From Nymphaea colorata (taxonomy: Eukaryota; Streptophyta; Magnoliopsida; Nymphaeales; Nymphaeaceae): a stretch of 64,000 bases of DNA. Shown one piece after another: positions 35,001 to 45,125 of this stretch. The stretch's first letter is position 1. Each line of letters starts with the position of its first letter. Where the stretch lies: contig NC_045150.1 in assembly GCF_008831285.2 (NCBI RefSeq), positions 12,505,868-12,569,867 of the forward strand, written 5' to 3'. A program made the position numbers and the translations under genes. Under the pieces are notes generated by a model. The model was not told where the DNA came from, did no database searches, and saw only the letters and a list, made by a program, of their open reading frames with translations.

Positions 35001-36916
35001 ATTATGGAAAGGTAAAACATGACTCTTACAAAGTCCACAACTTGAACATTTTTTGACACTTGAAGTAAGAGGTAAACTTGATCTTAGAATGAGATTATCT
35101 GTGACAAGTTTTTCAATGAAATGTCGACCACAGTGTCCTAGCCGACTATGCCACAAATCAGACTCCAAAAATTGGTTAGGGCCCCTTACTTTTGATTGAA
35201 AATGACAAGAACTTGGCACTGATGACGCATTATGAGAAAGAGAAAATGTCTTCAATCCTATATCAAAAGTGGATGAATCCTTGGGTAGACATTCCTTGAG
35301 GACGTACATATTCCCTTGACGCTCCCCTCTAGCGAACATTTTCTTCGTTTGGAGGTCCTTGACATAGACAGAAGAAGGTGTGAATTCAACAGAAGAGCTT
35401 GTATCATCAATGAGTTTAGAAATGGATATGATGTTCTTTTTGATATTGGGAGCAAGAACAACATTAGGCAGTGATAGAGACGAGGATGACAATGGAATAT
35501 GTGCATTTCCAATATGTGTAATAAGATGAGATTTTCCATCACCTGTTATAATGCAACTTCTTACCGTAATGAGGGGATAAGTTAGTCAATTTACCTGCAT
35601 TTCCTGTCACATGGGTAGCTGCACCTGAATCCAAGAACCATTCTCCCTGCTCATTTTGCTTTATAGTCATCTTTGAGAATGCGGTCATCAATAGCTGTTG
35701 CATATCTTCAGCGGTGGATTTAGAACTTTGTCCTCCTTGTTTATAATCATGTCTTACCCCTTTGTTTTTATTTTGAGGATTAAACCAACATTGTGCCTTC
35801 GTGTGTCCTTTCTTGTTGCACTGAAAACAAATTGGTATTTTTCTTGAAGTATCCAAAGGAGACATACCTTGGTTCTGTGGTGTTGGTAGAATGCCACGAC
35901 CACCATGGTTGGAGTTCCCATGGCTCTTACCAAACTTTACATTCATAGCCAACACATTTTGGGAGTTCCCTTGATCAGTCCTTTCAATGACTCTTTTCAT
36001 ATTCATTTCATGTTGGAGAAGTTTACCTTGTAGTTCGTTGAAGGAAGGCAGAACAGGAAGGACCTCAAGAGCTGTAATAAAAGCATGATAATCATGCCCA
36101 AGTCCATTCAAGGTTTGCTGCACCTTTTCCTTATCAGAAATGTTATTCCCTGAGGCAGCAAGTTGGTCTGCGACGGCCTTAATACGCCCCAAATAATCCA
36201 TGATAGACGTTGAACCTTTGCTCAAATTCTGAAATTCTTTCTTTAAGTACATAATTCGAGCTTCTGATATTTGGGAAAAGGTATCAGCAAGGGTTTCCCA
36301 TAATTCTTCTGCAGTACAATCATCAGAAACTGAAAGTAACACTTGTTGAGATAAAGTGGACAAAATATACGCAACCAGACTTTGATCACGTCTCATCCAC
36401 ATAGCATGTTCAGGATTGTTGTCTTCATGAACAGCAATAACTTCTCCTGCCTCATTTTTTATTTCCTGTAAGACGGATATTGGTGGAGCCTTTGTTGAAC
36501 CATCGAGATGTCCAAAGAGGCCTTGACTTCTTATGAAAGGCATGATTTGCCTTTTCCAGATCAGATAATTCTCATGGTTGAGTTTTTCGGTAATAAGGTG
36601 AGGAAGAAAACTTGAGGACATGCCAGAATGCGAAAGGTTTTCCATGACAGCAGAAAGGAATGGTATATAGGTAGAAGATGAGAGGGAAAGAAGACACGAT
36701 ATAACAAGATGTGTCTTTGGGTAAGCAAGAAGAAAAAGGAACAAGAATTGCGCAAGAGAAAAGTAAATTCAGGATAGAGACAAGATGAGAAAAGAGTTCT
36801 AACCAGATCAGACCTGTTTGGGCATTTCGTTTGGTAGAGATAACGTAACCTGGCGCTCTGATACCATGATAGAAATCTAACACCAATATCTGTAACCAGA
36901 AAACAGCACTCACGCA

Positions 36917-36960
<44 letters not shown>

Positions 36961-39900
36961 ACAAGAAGAAACTGAGGAGAAGAAGCCGTAACCAAAATGG
37001 TTTGCACGGCCTCTATTTATAATCCCATTTCCAGAATTCTAAGAGTCTCCAATCGTAGAATCATAGGAGATTTCACAAGCTCCAAGGACATTAATTACAT
37101 CATAGAAACCTAAGAGACTTCACATATTACAAGGATATTAAGTACAACATAGAATCCTATGAGACTCTTCACATGTTACAAGGACATTAAATATCTTAAC
37201 ACATTCTACAAGGAGGTGGAATCCTAAGAGACTCCTCTTCAACGTGCTGGTGAAGGATTTATATTTTAATACATATATGGTAGAATCAACTCTCGGACAT
37301 CAATTCTCTCCCGGATGAAGTGACGGTCAATCTCAACATGCTTTGTTCGGTCATGTAACACAGGGTTGTTGGCCAAATTGATTGCGGATTTGTTATCACA
37401 GTACATCTTCATAGGTCCTTCAATATCTATCCCAATATCAGTCAGTAATACTCTCAGCCACAGTAATTCTGACACTCCAGTAGCAACAACCATATATTCA
37501 GCCTCTGCACTTGAGCTGGAACAAACATCTTGTCTCTTGCTTCTCCACACAACAAGATTTCCCCCCAAGTAAACGCAGTACCCTGAAGTAGATCTTCTAG
37601 TATCAACACAGCCTGCCCAGTTTGCATCTGAATACCCTTCAATCTCAATCGGCCCTTGTTTCACATATAGAAGCTCCTTGTCAGGATTCCTCTTCAAGTA
37701 ACATAAGATTCTGTCGACAGCCTTCAAGTGAGTATCTATAGGCGCATGCATGAACTGACTCATCACAAAATGTGATATCAGGTCTAGTCAGAGTGAGGTA
37801 GATCAATCTTCCAACCAGACGTTGATACCTCCCCTTAGCTTCTTTACAAAGAGGTTCTCCATCATTAATACTGAGTTTGTGTCCAACATCCAGAGGAGTA
37901 GAAGCCGGTCTGCACCCTAGTTTTCCTGTCTCCTTTAGTAAATCCAGAGTATACTTTCTTTGATTTAGCACCAGAGTCGTACCTGATCTAGCAATTTCAA
38001 TACCAAGAAAATATCTTAGTTTGCCAAGGTCCTTGAGATCAAATTCAGCAGCCAGTAAACCCTTTAATCTTGTTATCTAATCTTCATCATCACCTGTAAC
38101 AATCATATCATCAACATAGACTAACAAAAGAGTAACCTTACCTTCCTTCTTCTTTACAAACAGAGTATGATCTCCGTTTCCTTGATTGTGGCCATATTTT
38201 CTTATCACAAGTCTAAGATGTTCAAACCATGCTCGGGAAGATTGCTTGAGCCCATACAAAGCCTTCTTCAGTTTACAGGATTTTTTCGGTTTCTCATATT
38301 CTGTGAGCATACACATATCGAGAAAAACATTCTTAACGTCAAGTTGACACATCTTTCACCCCTTCAACACTACTAGAGAAATAATAACTCTAACACAGAC
38401 TAATAGTTTTCATCTTCGCAACAGGAGCAAACGTCTCCAAGTAGTCAATCCCATATTTCTGACTAAACCCGTTGGCAACCAGGCGAGCTTTGTACCTCTC
38501 AACATTCTCATCTGGTTTGTACTTAATGGTGTAGACCCACTTGGACCCCACTAGATGAGCCGCTTTAAGAATCTCTACCACTTCCCATGTTCGATTTTTG
38601 CTCAAGACTTCCATCTCTTCTTGCATAGCATGAGTCCACTTGGGATCACTCTGAGCCTCTATAACAATCCTGGGAATCACAACCAACGAAAAAGATGATA
38701 CAAAACATTTGTAATCCGTGCTCAGTCTAGAATATGACACAAAGTTATCAATAGGGTGTTGAGTACATGACCTGACACCCTTTCTCATGGTAATGGGAAG
38801 CTTCTCATTTTCAGTTTCTGTCTGAACAATTTCTGTCTAAATGTTTTCCTCAACAGGTTTCTTTTGAGCACGACTTGGGTCATCCAGGGAAGAAGTAGGA
38901 TTGGGATTAGGAGTAGAATTTTCACCATTAGTCACCCTGTCTGTACGGACTCTTCGCCTAGAGTACACCTGCCCAAACAAACGGTTACATTCCTCTTTCG
39001 TCCCAGTGGAACACTCTTCATTCCTCTCATGTTCAAGCACCTCAACAGCTGGTGGACTCTCTTCTTGCTTGTAATCCAAAAAGTCTGTAAATTGAATTTC
39101 CTGACTCGGAGAATACTCTTCCCTTGACATAAATTTCTCCCCCTGAAGAGTATTCTCACAAAAATAAGAGACATGTTCTAAGACGGTGACATCCTTGGTA
39201 ACATAAACTCGACCAGTGGTAGGATCAAGACACTTATATCCCTTTTGAGTAGGAGAATATCCAGCAAAAACACCTTTAATTGACCTTGAATCAAGTTTTT
39301 TAACATGAGGACTGTGATCATGAATAAAGCAAACACACCCAAAGACACGAGGTAGAGGGAGAAAGGGTGGACGATTCTTTGGAAGCATAGAGTACGGAGT
39401 CTGCCTATTTAGCACACGACTAGGTATACGATTGATCAGATATGCACTAGTGAGAACTGCACCACCCTAATATTGTTTTGGAAGATTCCTTTGAAACAAG
39501 AGGGCCCTGGTGACATTGAGTAACTGACGATTTTTCCTCTCAGCTACTCCATTTTGTGGAGGGGTATAACTGCAGGACGTCTCATTAACAATCCCCTTTT
39601 TTCGAAAGAAATCTTCAACAACTTGACATACATACTCACGAGCATTATCAGACCGAAAGGTCTTAACAGAACTACCATACTGGGTCTCCACATGAAGAAT
39701 GAAGGTCTCTATGACATGAGGCACTTCACTACTGTCTTTTAACAGATAAACAAAGGTACTCCTTGAGTAATCATCTATAAAGGTTATAAAATACTGAAAG
39801 CCACAACGAGTATTAATGCCCGAAGACCCCCACACATCAGAATGAATAAAAAAAAAAACTTCATTAGCACGAGTGTTCGAAACAAGGTATGAAGCTCTAA

Positions 39901-42900
39901 CATGTTTAGCAAACTGACAAACATCACACGATAACATAGATGTCCAGACCAGAACATAAATCAGGAAATAACTGTTTCAAAATCCCAAAAGGGAGATGCC
40001 CAAGGCGTTCATGCCAATACAAAAATAACTGAAGTCAATCTTCTCTCTTCTTCTCTTTCCTGCTAACTGCTGTCATAAGAGCTGTGGCCACACGGATAGG
40101 AAGTCGATATAGGCCTTCAGACACCAAACCAATCCCAATCATCTTTCCTGTCACCAAGTCCTGCAAAACACAACGATTTGCAGAAAATATAAGTTCACAA
40201 TTCAACTCGTTTGTAACAGACAGAAGATTCAAGGGAAGATGAAGAACATGTAAGACACCATGCACTAAAAAATTGTTTAACAAGGAAAGACTCTCTTTTC
40301 CCGCCATAGAGGTAAAAGAACCATCAGCAAGAAAAACACGTTCCTTTCCTGATGAGAGCTTATACTCATGGAAGAGCTTAGGATTGCCAGTCATGTGGTG
40401 GGTGGCACTACTGTCAACAATCCATTCTCCCATACAAGAATTACCCTTTTCTCTAGAAACCGCAAGAGTATGGTTGACTTTTACATCATCTGCTGCTTCA
40501 GCCTGATCAATATCAATCCGACTCAGATAAGCACGGAGATCACGAATTTGTTCAGCAGAGATATAAGCTTTCTCTCTACTAGAGTTGGCAACATCAGAAG
40601 TAGGTTTCTTCCCACTGGAAGGTTTCCCTCGACTATTCTTCTTTTTTGGATGGAGGTCCCAACAAAAATCCACAGTATGACCAGTCTTCTTGCAGTGAGT
40701 GCACTTGCGAGGAGGTCGGGCAACTCCTACAGGACCACGGCTAACAAGGGCAGACCTCTCATTGTATGAGATGTGATCCCCCTTTTTTCCAGTAATAATA
40801 AAGCGTCGTTGCTCTTTAGCCTCTACCCGAGAGTAAACCTCTTCAATACTAGGTAGTCTGTCAGAATTAAGGATTTGACTCCTTATGCCTTCAAAGTCCT
40901 CATTCAACCCTGCTAGAAATAGGAATACCCTATTCTCCCATTCTTTAGTTACATGACGCACCTGATCTTGGGGACAATCCCAAGTGTCATCAGAGTAGTA
41001 GTCAAGGTCCTCCCACTAGTGCCAACTAGCCGCCAGACACCCTCTCTCTTTAATTATCATTCACACACCGAAATTAGGGTTTACACAGCTTAAGTAGGGC
41101 CATAATAGTAATACACTGGATTGGGTCCAGATACAGATCCGGATCTAGACCCGGATAGGTGACCCATCTACAACATATGTCAACACATCATAATCTGAAT
41201 ATCATACTTCTGGTTCATTTACTTTTAGCTAGCAATCCCTTTAATATAGGAAGGCTGTAAGTATTTCCATATTAATATGTTACATCACAGTCATGAATAT
41301 CATTCCTATCAATTTCTTGACAAGGTTTTTTTCTGGGATTTCTTTTCTTCTGAAGTTTTTGCCTACTGATGAATGTCAAAATTGGGAATTTGGTAGAATC
41401 TACCTATCATATGGGTGTGATGTGTGTAGGTTGACATGTGGAACTCATACAGAAATGGAACTTGTGAAATGAGCTCAATAGAAGAAGAGATTCAATACAA
41501 TCATGTGTCACATTCATGGTTCCATATGAGATCTTGGCTCAGGACTGACTTCATGCCAAGTTGTGCCTTATGACTCGACCATATCTGCTTTTTATACGAG
41601 CTAATCTTTTGCTGGTGAGAGGCACCATGTCCAAATAGTGCTTTTATAAGTTTACTGTTTACAGCCGGAAGCTTTATGAAATAGTTTTATTCGTGCTTCA
41701 TTCAGATGCAGCTATTGTAATGGATATGTGTTTTGACAGACAAGTTGATGGCTTTGGCATGACATTCATTCAGTGATTCAGATGCAACCATTGTAAAGGA
41801 TATGTATTTTGACAGACAAGTTGATGGCTTTGACATTGACATGCGATGCTGAACTATACTAATATGGTGCAGGGTTTCTGAATTACTCTAATATGATGCA
41901 TATTGGAGGACATTTAGTGGAGCACCTCTTTGAGAAGACACCTAGGGAAAAAAGTATGCATGGATTTTGCTTTTGCTAGGACATATTTTCAGTTATTGTC
42001 AGATAGGAACTGATGAGGAGCTATTCTTGAGGTCATCCAAGGATACCAACTAAGTAGGGTGGGCAAATCAATAATGCAAGCTGCATCTTGCAAAGAATAC
42101 ACTAGATAACTTGAGAGAGAAGAAAAAAAATCATGTAATGCATGTCATGGCGGGAGGTGCTGGGAAGAGAAAAGGCAATTTAACTAATTATTTGTAATTA
42201 ATTAGTTAATATGATGGTTAATTATGTTATGAAACATCGGAGAAAGTAATTGTCTTATCAAATTATCTATTGAGCCGTGAAAAGGACATAACACAAAACA
42301 CTCAAACAGATGAAAGTTTATCTAGGGATAACAAACTATGTTTCCCAGGAGCTTATGTTGATGGAAAGGTTTAGCGGCTCGATGTCAGTGCTTTGACTCT
42401 GGAGACGGTAGCACATCCAAAGATTGGGCTATTTGCCTGAGCTCGGTGCAGGATGTCATGAGAAAGTTAGTTCTATTTCTAGCTGGCATCATTGGGGAAG
42501 CAACATAAATAGAGCAGGACAGCATGTTGCAAGCACAAAAAGAAACTTGAGATTCACATATTTACGAGAACAATTGGGAACTATCTCTAGGGATCATCTT
42601 TGCCTTAATGCTCCTCAATTTGTTTTTCAATCATTTGTCCACTTGAAAGGAAAGGTTGGTGTTTATTGGGAAGGCTTGACTTGGTTAATATGCAGGATAT
42701 CTGCTCTTTTGTTTTCTATAGAACTATTTTGTAAGTTTTCCTCTTTTGCTCATTGAAAATTTAAACAATTGGTCCCATCCATTGTAATATGAATAGGGGA
42801 AGATGAAAGGAGAAAATTGAAAAAAAGATGCACAACTTTGAGGCGAATAACAAATGACTGCTCATTGCTCAACTTTTTATTTGTAACAAATAAGGACTCA

Positions 42901-44628
42901 ATTTGTTTGCATAATTCTCAAATCACTGCCCCAAGTGAGAAAACATTAAATTAAAAAAATATTTACAAAATTATCCTTCCTAAAGCAAAATATCTAAAAA
43001 AAAAGAAAAAAGAAAAAAGAGACCTTCCCTATTTGGTGAGGGTTTTGCCGGCCAGGGGGAGGGGGATAGGGAATTCGATGGCTCATCAATGAGGATCATA
43101 GTGGATGTTCGGCTAGGTACTTTCCTGCCTTCCGCTTGCCGAACTGATCGAGCCCATGGTGCAGGCTATTGGCCGATAGGTGCTTCAAACCGCAGCATCA
43201 GGTGCTTCAAATTGCAAATGTTGCAGGAAAAAAAAAAAACCGTGGCTATCAGGTAGTTCTTGGGAGGTTAGGATCTTTAGCAGCTATCCCAGGCAACAAT
43301 AAAAATCACCCAAGAGACAACCTTACTGCAGAAGAGGCAGGACATGAGGAGCTCGATAAATATGATAGAGTCAATGTCATGGATAAGGTTCTGGCCCTTC
43401 TGGGTGTAATCGATGTTGGCTCATCGATGAGGGTCACAAGCAGCGAGGTACTTTCCTGCCTTCTGCTCACGGAACTAATCAATCCCACAGTGCAGGCCAT
43501 TGGCGTATCACATTTGGTGCTTCAGATCACAAATGTTGCAGAAAAAAAAATTCCTGAGGTAGAGAAAATCAGCTTGGCTATCTGGTAGCGCTTGAGAGGT
43601 TAGGATCTTTAGCAACTATCCCAAGCACCATTGCAACTCACCCATGCGACAGCCTTATTGCAGACAAGGCAGGAGGACATGAGGAGCACAACAAATAGTG
43701 GCGGATAAGGTTCTGGGTAGAATCGATGTTGCTGTGCTTGAGGGTGGTGACAAGTTTGGCAATTGGCACATAGATGTCGTGGTCTGGGTCAACATCGGAC
43801 CCACACCTCTTGGACTTCACCTGCCTTGATGTTGTGGTCATTGCCTTCTCCAGCTGATCCTCATCAGGTAGCAGGGAATGGGATAGTGAAGGACAGCCCT
43901 CACTATCTGGCAAACTACTGGCTGCACCTGGTTGTCCAGCAAGAACCCCTCCAGATAACAAGGCTATGTCACATGGGTTCTCCTAAATGGCTACTGCACC
44001 CATGTCCCACCCATGTCAATACTGGTACTTGTGCTTGTCCAACATAGTACATCTGGTTCAATCAGCCGAACCGGGTCAAAACTCATCATTTTAAATGTAA
44101 ACATAACTAAACTAGCTATAATACAAAAGTTTATATGTAAATATAGATAAGGCTACTAACTAGTTAAATAACTATATAACAAATGATATACATACATATA
44201 CACACACACAAATACATACATCCTTGCCACACCTGCACCTAAATATTTTTGAAAAGTTGCCACATCCACATCTGCACCTGCACCAGCACCTACACCTCAC
44301 ACTCATGTGACATAGCATTAAGGTTTTTTTCTTTTCATCCTTTCATATGTTTTCCTGTTTTAAGATGGGAAATTTTGTAAATTATTTTTCTAATTTAATG
44401 GATTTTGTCTAGAGGCGGTGATTTGAGATTTACAGATAAAACTTGAGCACCTGTTTGTTACCCATCAAAAGTTGAGTGGTTATCTGTTATTTGCCGGGAC
44501 ATGCTTTTACAACTTATTTTGTGAAAGGATCAAAGATTATTTAAGCCACACTTTGATGGTTTCTGCAGTTTCAGATGCTGCCAATCAGGATGTTGCTGTA
44601 CCCAGATTCCATGCACAACCTTGAATAA
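28766..44628 (+). CDS. MIC10: MICOS complex subunit MIC10
   Basis: This small inner-membrane hairpin protein oligomerises to bend the membrane at mitochondrial cristae junctions. Exon 1 is 28766-28895 and exon 2 is 30805-30950, both with good splice sites and compatible phase. They encode about 92 residues: a hydrophilic N-terminus ([17 protein letters not shown]), a first membrane helix with [13 protein letters not shown], the loop RSPVLRW, and a second helix with the glycine motif [12 protein letters not shown]. The third exon probably starts at 44569, after TTTCTGCAG. Strict GT-AG splicing reads FQMLPIRM to a TAA ending at 44628. The other frame reads [12 protein letters not shown] to TGA at 44624 and looks more like a MIC10 tail, but fits the preceding phase only if the junction is shifted by one base. 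Intron 2 is about 13.6 kb because of nested copia insertions. Exons 1-2 are secure, exon 3 less so. Confidence 0.85.
31195..31546. repeat. 218-bp tandem duplication interrupted by the outer copia element
   Basis: The motif ATATCTTATATAGCATATC occurs at 31201 and 31419, with GAATTTTCTTGTGGAA and TCAAATCTAATGTTGG following in both. The second unit stops at the copia target site (31546) and resumes at 41191 with the counterpart of CTGAATATTG...TTTTTAGCTAG. This shows the duplication came first and the retrotransposon then landed in unit 2. Confidence 0.8.
31547..31809 (-). repeat. 3' LTR of the outer copia element
   Basis: It begins TGTAGAAACGATAAAAG and ends CATATGTTAACA on the plus strand. 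The target repeat CATCA adjoins it on the left and the polypurine tract complement GTCTCCCTCAA on the right. Confidence 0.85.
31929..32335 (-). repeat. 3' LTR of the inner copia element
   Basis: This 407-bp LTR starts TGATAGAAATCTAGCACC on the plus strand and ends TTTTAACA. It contains a (GA)n run at about 31985-32018. Confidence 0.93.
32544..35560 (-). pseudogene. Inner copia pol region: integrase, reverse transcriptase, RNase H
   Basis: This long frame encodes the pre-integrase zinc motif ([10 protein letters not shown], then CSSCGLC), the integrase core with its D, D and E regions ([30 protein letters not shown]), the reverse transcriptase with YVDDIV, and RNase H ([28 protein letters not shown]). 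It is out of frame with gag-protease just upstream, near 35550-35565. It ends at a stop at 32544-32546, in the RNase H tail. The expected C-terminal sequence continues in another frame to about 32345. Both breaks look like single-base indels. They could be true mutations or assembly errors. Confidence 0.9.
35539..36645 (-). CDS. Inner copia gag-protease
   Basis: About 368 residues from the ATG at 36645. The N-terminal half is a copia-type gag core ([38 protein letters not shown]). A zinc knuckle [14 protein letters not shown] follows, then the protease active site [13 protein letters not shown]. The frame runs out shortly after the protease site, at 35539, because of an apparent frameshift before the integrase region. 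In intact copia elements this region is normally continuous with pol. Confidence 0.88.
   Translation of the reverse strand: MENLSHSGMSSSFLPHLITEKLNHENYLIWKRQIMPFIRSQGLFGHLDGSTKAPPISVLQEIKNEAGEVIAVHEDNNPEHAMWMRRDQSLVAYILSTLSQQVLLSVSDDCTAEELWETLADTFSQISEARIMYLKKEFQNLSKGSTSIMDYLGRIKAVADQLAASGNNISDKEKVQQTLNGLGHDYHAFITALEVLPVLPSFNELQGKLLQHEMNMKRVIERTDQGNSQNVLAMNVKFGKSHGNSNHGGRGILPTPQNQGMSPLDTSRKIPICFQCNKKGHTKAQCWFNPQNKNKGVRHDYKQGGQSSKSTAEDMQQLLMTAFSKMTIKQNEQGEWFLDSGAATHVTGNAGKLTNLSPHYGKKLHYNR
36851..36866 (-). other. Primer-binding site of the inner copia element
   Basis: TGGTATCAGAGCGCCA lies immediately inside the 5' LTR. The first 12 bases match the usual plant copia site complementary to initiator tRNA-Met. 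Confidence 0.9.
36867..37271 (-). repeat. 5' LTR of the inner copia element
   Basis: This 405-bp LTR is almost identical to 31929-32335, with a (GA)n run near 36919-36953. Its outer end reads TTTTAATA in place of TTTTAACA. Confidence 0.93.
37277..39937 (-). pseudogene. Outer copia pol remnant: integrase, reverse transcriptase, RNase H
   Basis: The frame is broken into several pieces. The integrase piece 39467-39937 has [19 protein letters not shown] and [10 protein letters not shown]. The next piece, 38837-39415, ends at an in-frame stop. Reverse transcriptase pieces at 38390-38788 and 38077-38352 carry [24 protein letters not shown] and YVDDMIV. Pieces at 37681-37971 and up to 37766 carry [31 protein letters not shown] and CDNKSAI. 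Stops and frameshifts separate them. The last codons are interrupted at 37272 by the inner element; the missing tail and polypurine tract continue at 31810-31928. Confidence 0.88.
40035..41014 (-). pseudogene. Outer copia gag-protease fragment
   Basis: The open frame runs from the LTR junction at 41014 with no start of its own. It carries gag sequence ([17 protein letters not shown]), a zinc knuckle [14 protein letters not shown] and the protease region [13 protein letters not shown]. The usual D-S/T-G catalytic triad reads D-S-S, so protease is probably inactive. Gag is truncated at its N-terminus by the deletion that fused it to the LTR remnant. Confidence 0.85.
41015..41185 (-). repeat. 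5' LTR remnant of the outer copia element
   Basis: It matches 31640-31809 from CTAGTGCCAACTAGCCGCC to CATATGTCAACA. The first 93 bp of the LTR (plus-strand view) are missing. Its right end adjoins the target repeat CATCA. Confidence 0.88.
41191..43078. other. MIC10 intron 2 DNA with a 76-bp tandem duplication
   Basis: The start resumes the interrupted 218-bp duplication. At 41703-41851 the sequence CAGATGCARCYATTGTAA through GACAAGTTGATGGCTTTG occurs twice with a 76-bp period. No gene or transposon ends were recognised in the rest. Confidence 0.5.
43079..43740. repeat. Two-copy tandem repeat, about 332-bp unit
   Basis: GGTACTTTCCTGCCTT occurs at 43116 and 43447, and GAGGTTAGGATCTTTAGC at about 43264 and 43597. 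Between them, TGCAGGCYATTGGC, GGTGCTTCA, AAATGTTGCAG and GACATGAGGAGC keep the same order. The units are diverged. Both contain short open stretches but no recognised protein. The region is unusually GC-rich for this intron. Confidence 0.75.
44210..44325. repeat. TGTCACAT-family terminal block
   Basis: CACCTGCACCTAAATATTTTT leads to GCACCAGCACCTACACCTC and CTCATGTGACATAGC. This is the reverse complement of the block at 6630-6705 and is related to the 15811-16482 termini. A possible partner end (ACCCATGTCAATACTGGTAC) lies near 44010. Confidence 0.45.
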
Positions 44629-44890
44629 TTAGTTCCGCTTGGTTTCATTTATTGCATGTTCTTAATTTCTTTTATAGGTATCATAGGGTGATTGGTTTCA
44701 ATTTGACCGAGTTGAAACTGATGGTAGATCTGCTCCTGTTACTACCTGAGTTCATCAGGTACATCTTTTGCCTCCTTGCTCATATCTGGATCCTAGAATA
44801 TACCACACCTCCATGATACTACTATTGTTAGATCTGCTTTTCAGCTGACAATATTTACTGCAACCTGTTTTATTTTATCCGTAGAACTTA

Positions 44891-45114
44891 CCCTTTTCAG
44901 GGTGAGTGATTCATTCTACCGCCCCGAAGAGGGGCAACTGCCTCTCCTTGTGCCCATCACCCCTAGGGTTTACAGAGCTTGCTTTGGGACCTATTACGAT
45001 CCAGAGAATAAGCGTACCAGGTCGTGACAGCGACCACGGGATTTGAACCTCAGACCCCTTTGAGATGGACTGCCTTGCCACCCACTGAGCTGCAACCCCT
45101 CGGGTTTTTTCATG
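44891..45114 (-). mobile_element. tRNA-derived SINE
   Basis: This 224-bp minus-strand SINE is flanked by perfect 11-bp target repeats CGTAGAACTTA at 44880-44890 and 45115-45125. Near its 5' end it has Pol III boxes: A box GCAGCTCAGTGGG (45081-45093) and B box GGTTCAAATCC (45039-45049). The body continues through GTCCCAAAGCAAGCTCTG and GAGAGGCAGTTGCCCCTC. It lies about 260 bp past the MIC10 stop, so within MIC10 3' transcribed DNA or just beyond. The tRNA of origin was not determined. Confidence 0.88.
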
Positions 45115-45125
45115 CGTAGAACTTA

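Larger units (their letters stand above)
31929..37271 (-). mobile_element. Ty1-copia retrotransposon, inner (younger, nearly complete)
   Basis: This 5343-bp element is flanked by CATAT target repeats (31924-31928 and 37272-37276). The 3' LTR is 31929-32335 and the 5' LTR 36867-37271. By eye they differ by one substitution, a GA-repeat difference and the outermost base pair (TG...CA has become TG...TA at 37271). A primer-binding site TGGTATCAGAGC (initiator tRNA-Met type) directly follows the 5' LTR at 36866-36851, and a polypurine tract TTGAGGGAGGG precedes the 3' LTR. All copia domains are present but split by two apparent frameshifts. It sits inside the RNase H coding end of the outer element, so it is the later insertion. 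Confidence 0.95.
31547..41185 (-). mobile_element. Ty1-copia retrotransposon, outer (older, 5'-deleted)
   Basis: The element is antisense to MIC10 within its intron 2. It is flanked by 5-bp target repeats CATCA at 31542-31546 and 41186-41190. The 3' LTR is 31547-31809 (263 bp, TG...CA). The 5' LTR survives only as 41015-41185, joined directly to mid-gag, so the inner part of that LTR, the primer site and the start of gag are missing. By eye the shared ~170 bp of LTR differ at about ten positions. A polypurine tract (TTGAGGGAGAC) precedes the 3' LTR. Gene order is gag, protease, integrase, reverse transcriptase, RNase H, as in copia. It is interrupted by the inner element at 31929-37271 and is clearly defective. 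Confidence 0.93.

Noticed and set aside
43169..43588. Open frame of 139 codons spanning the 332-bp tandem repeat
   Set aside because: The reading frame is not preserved between the two repeat units, and no family was recognised.
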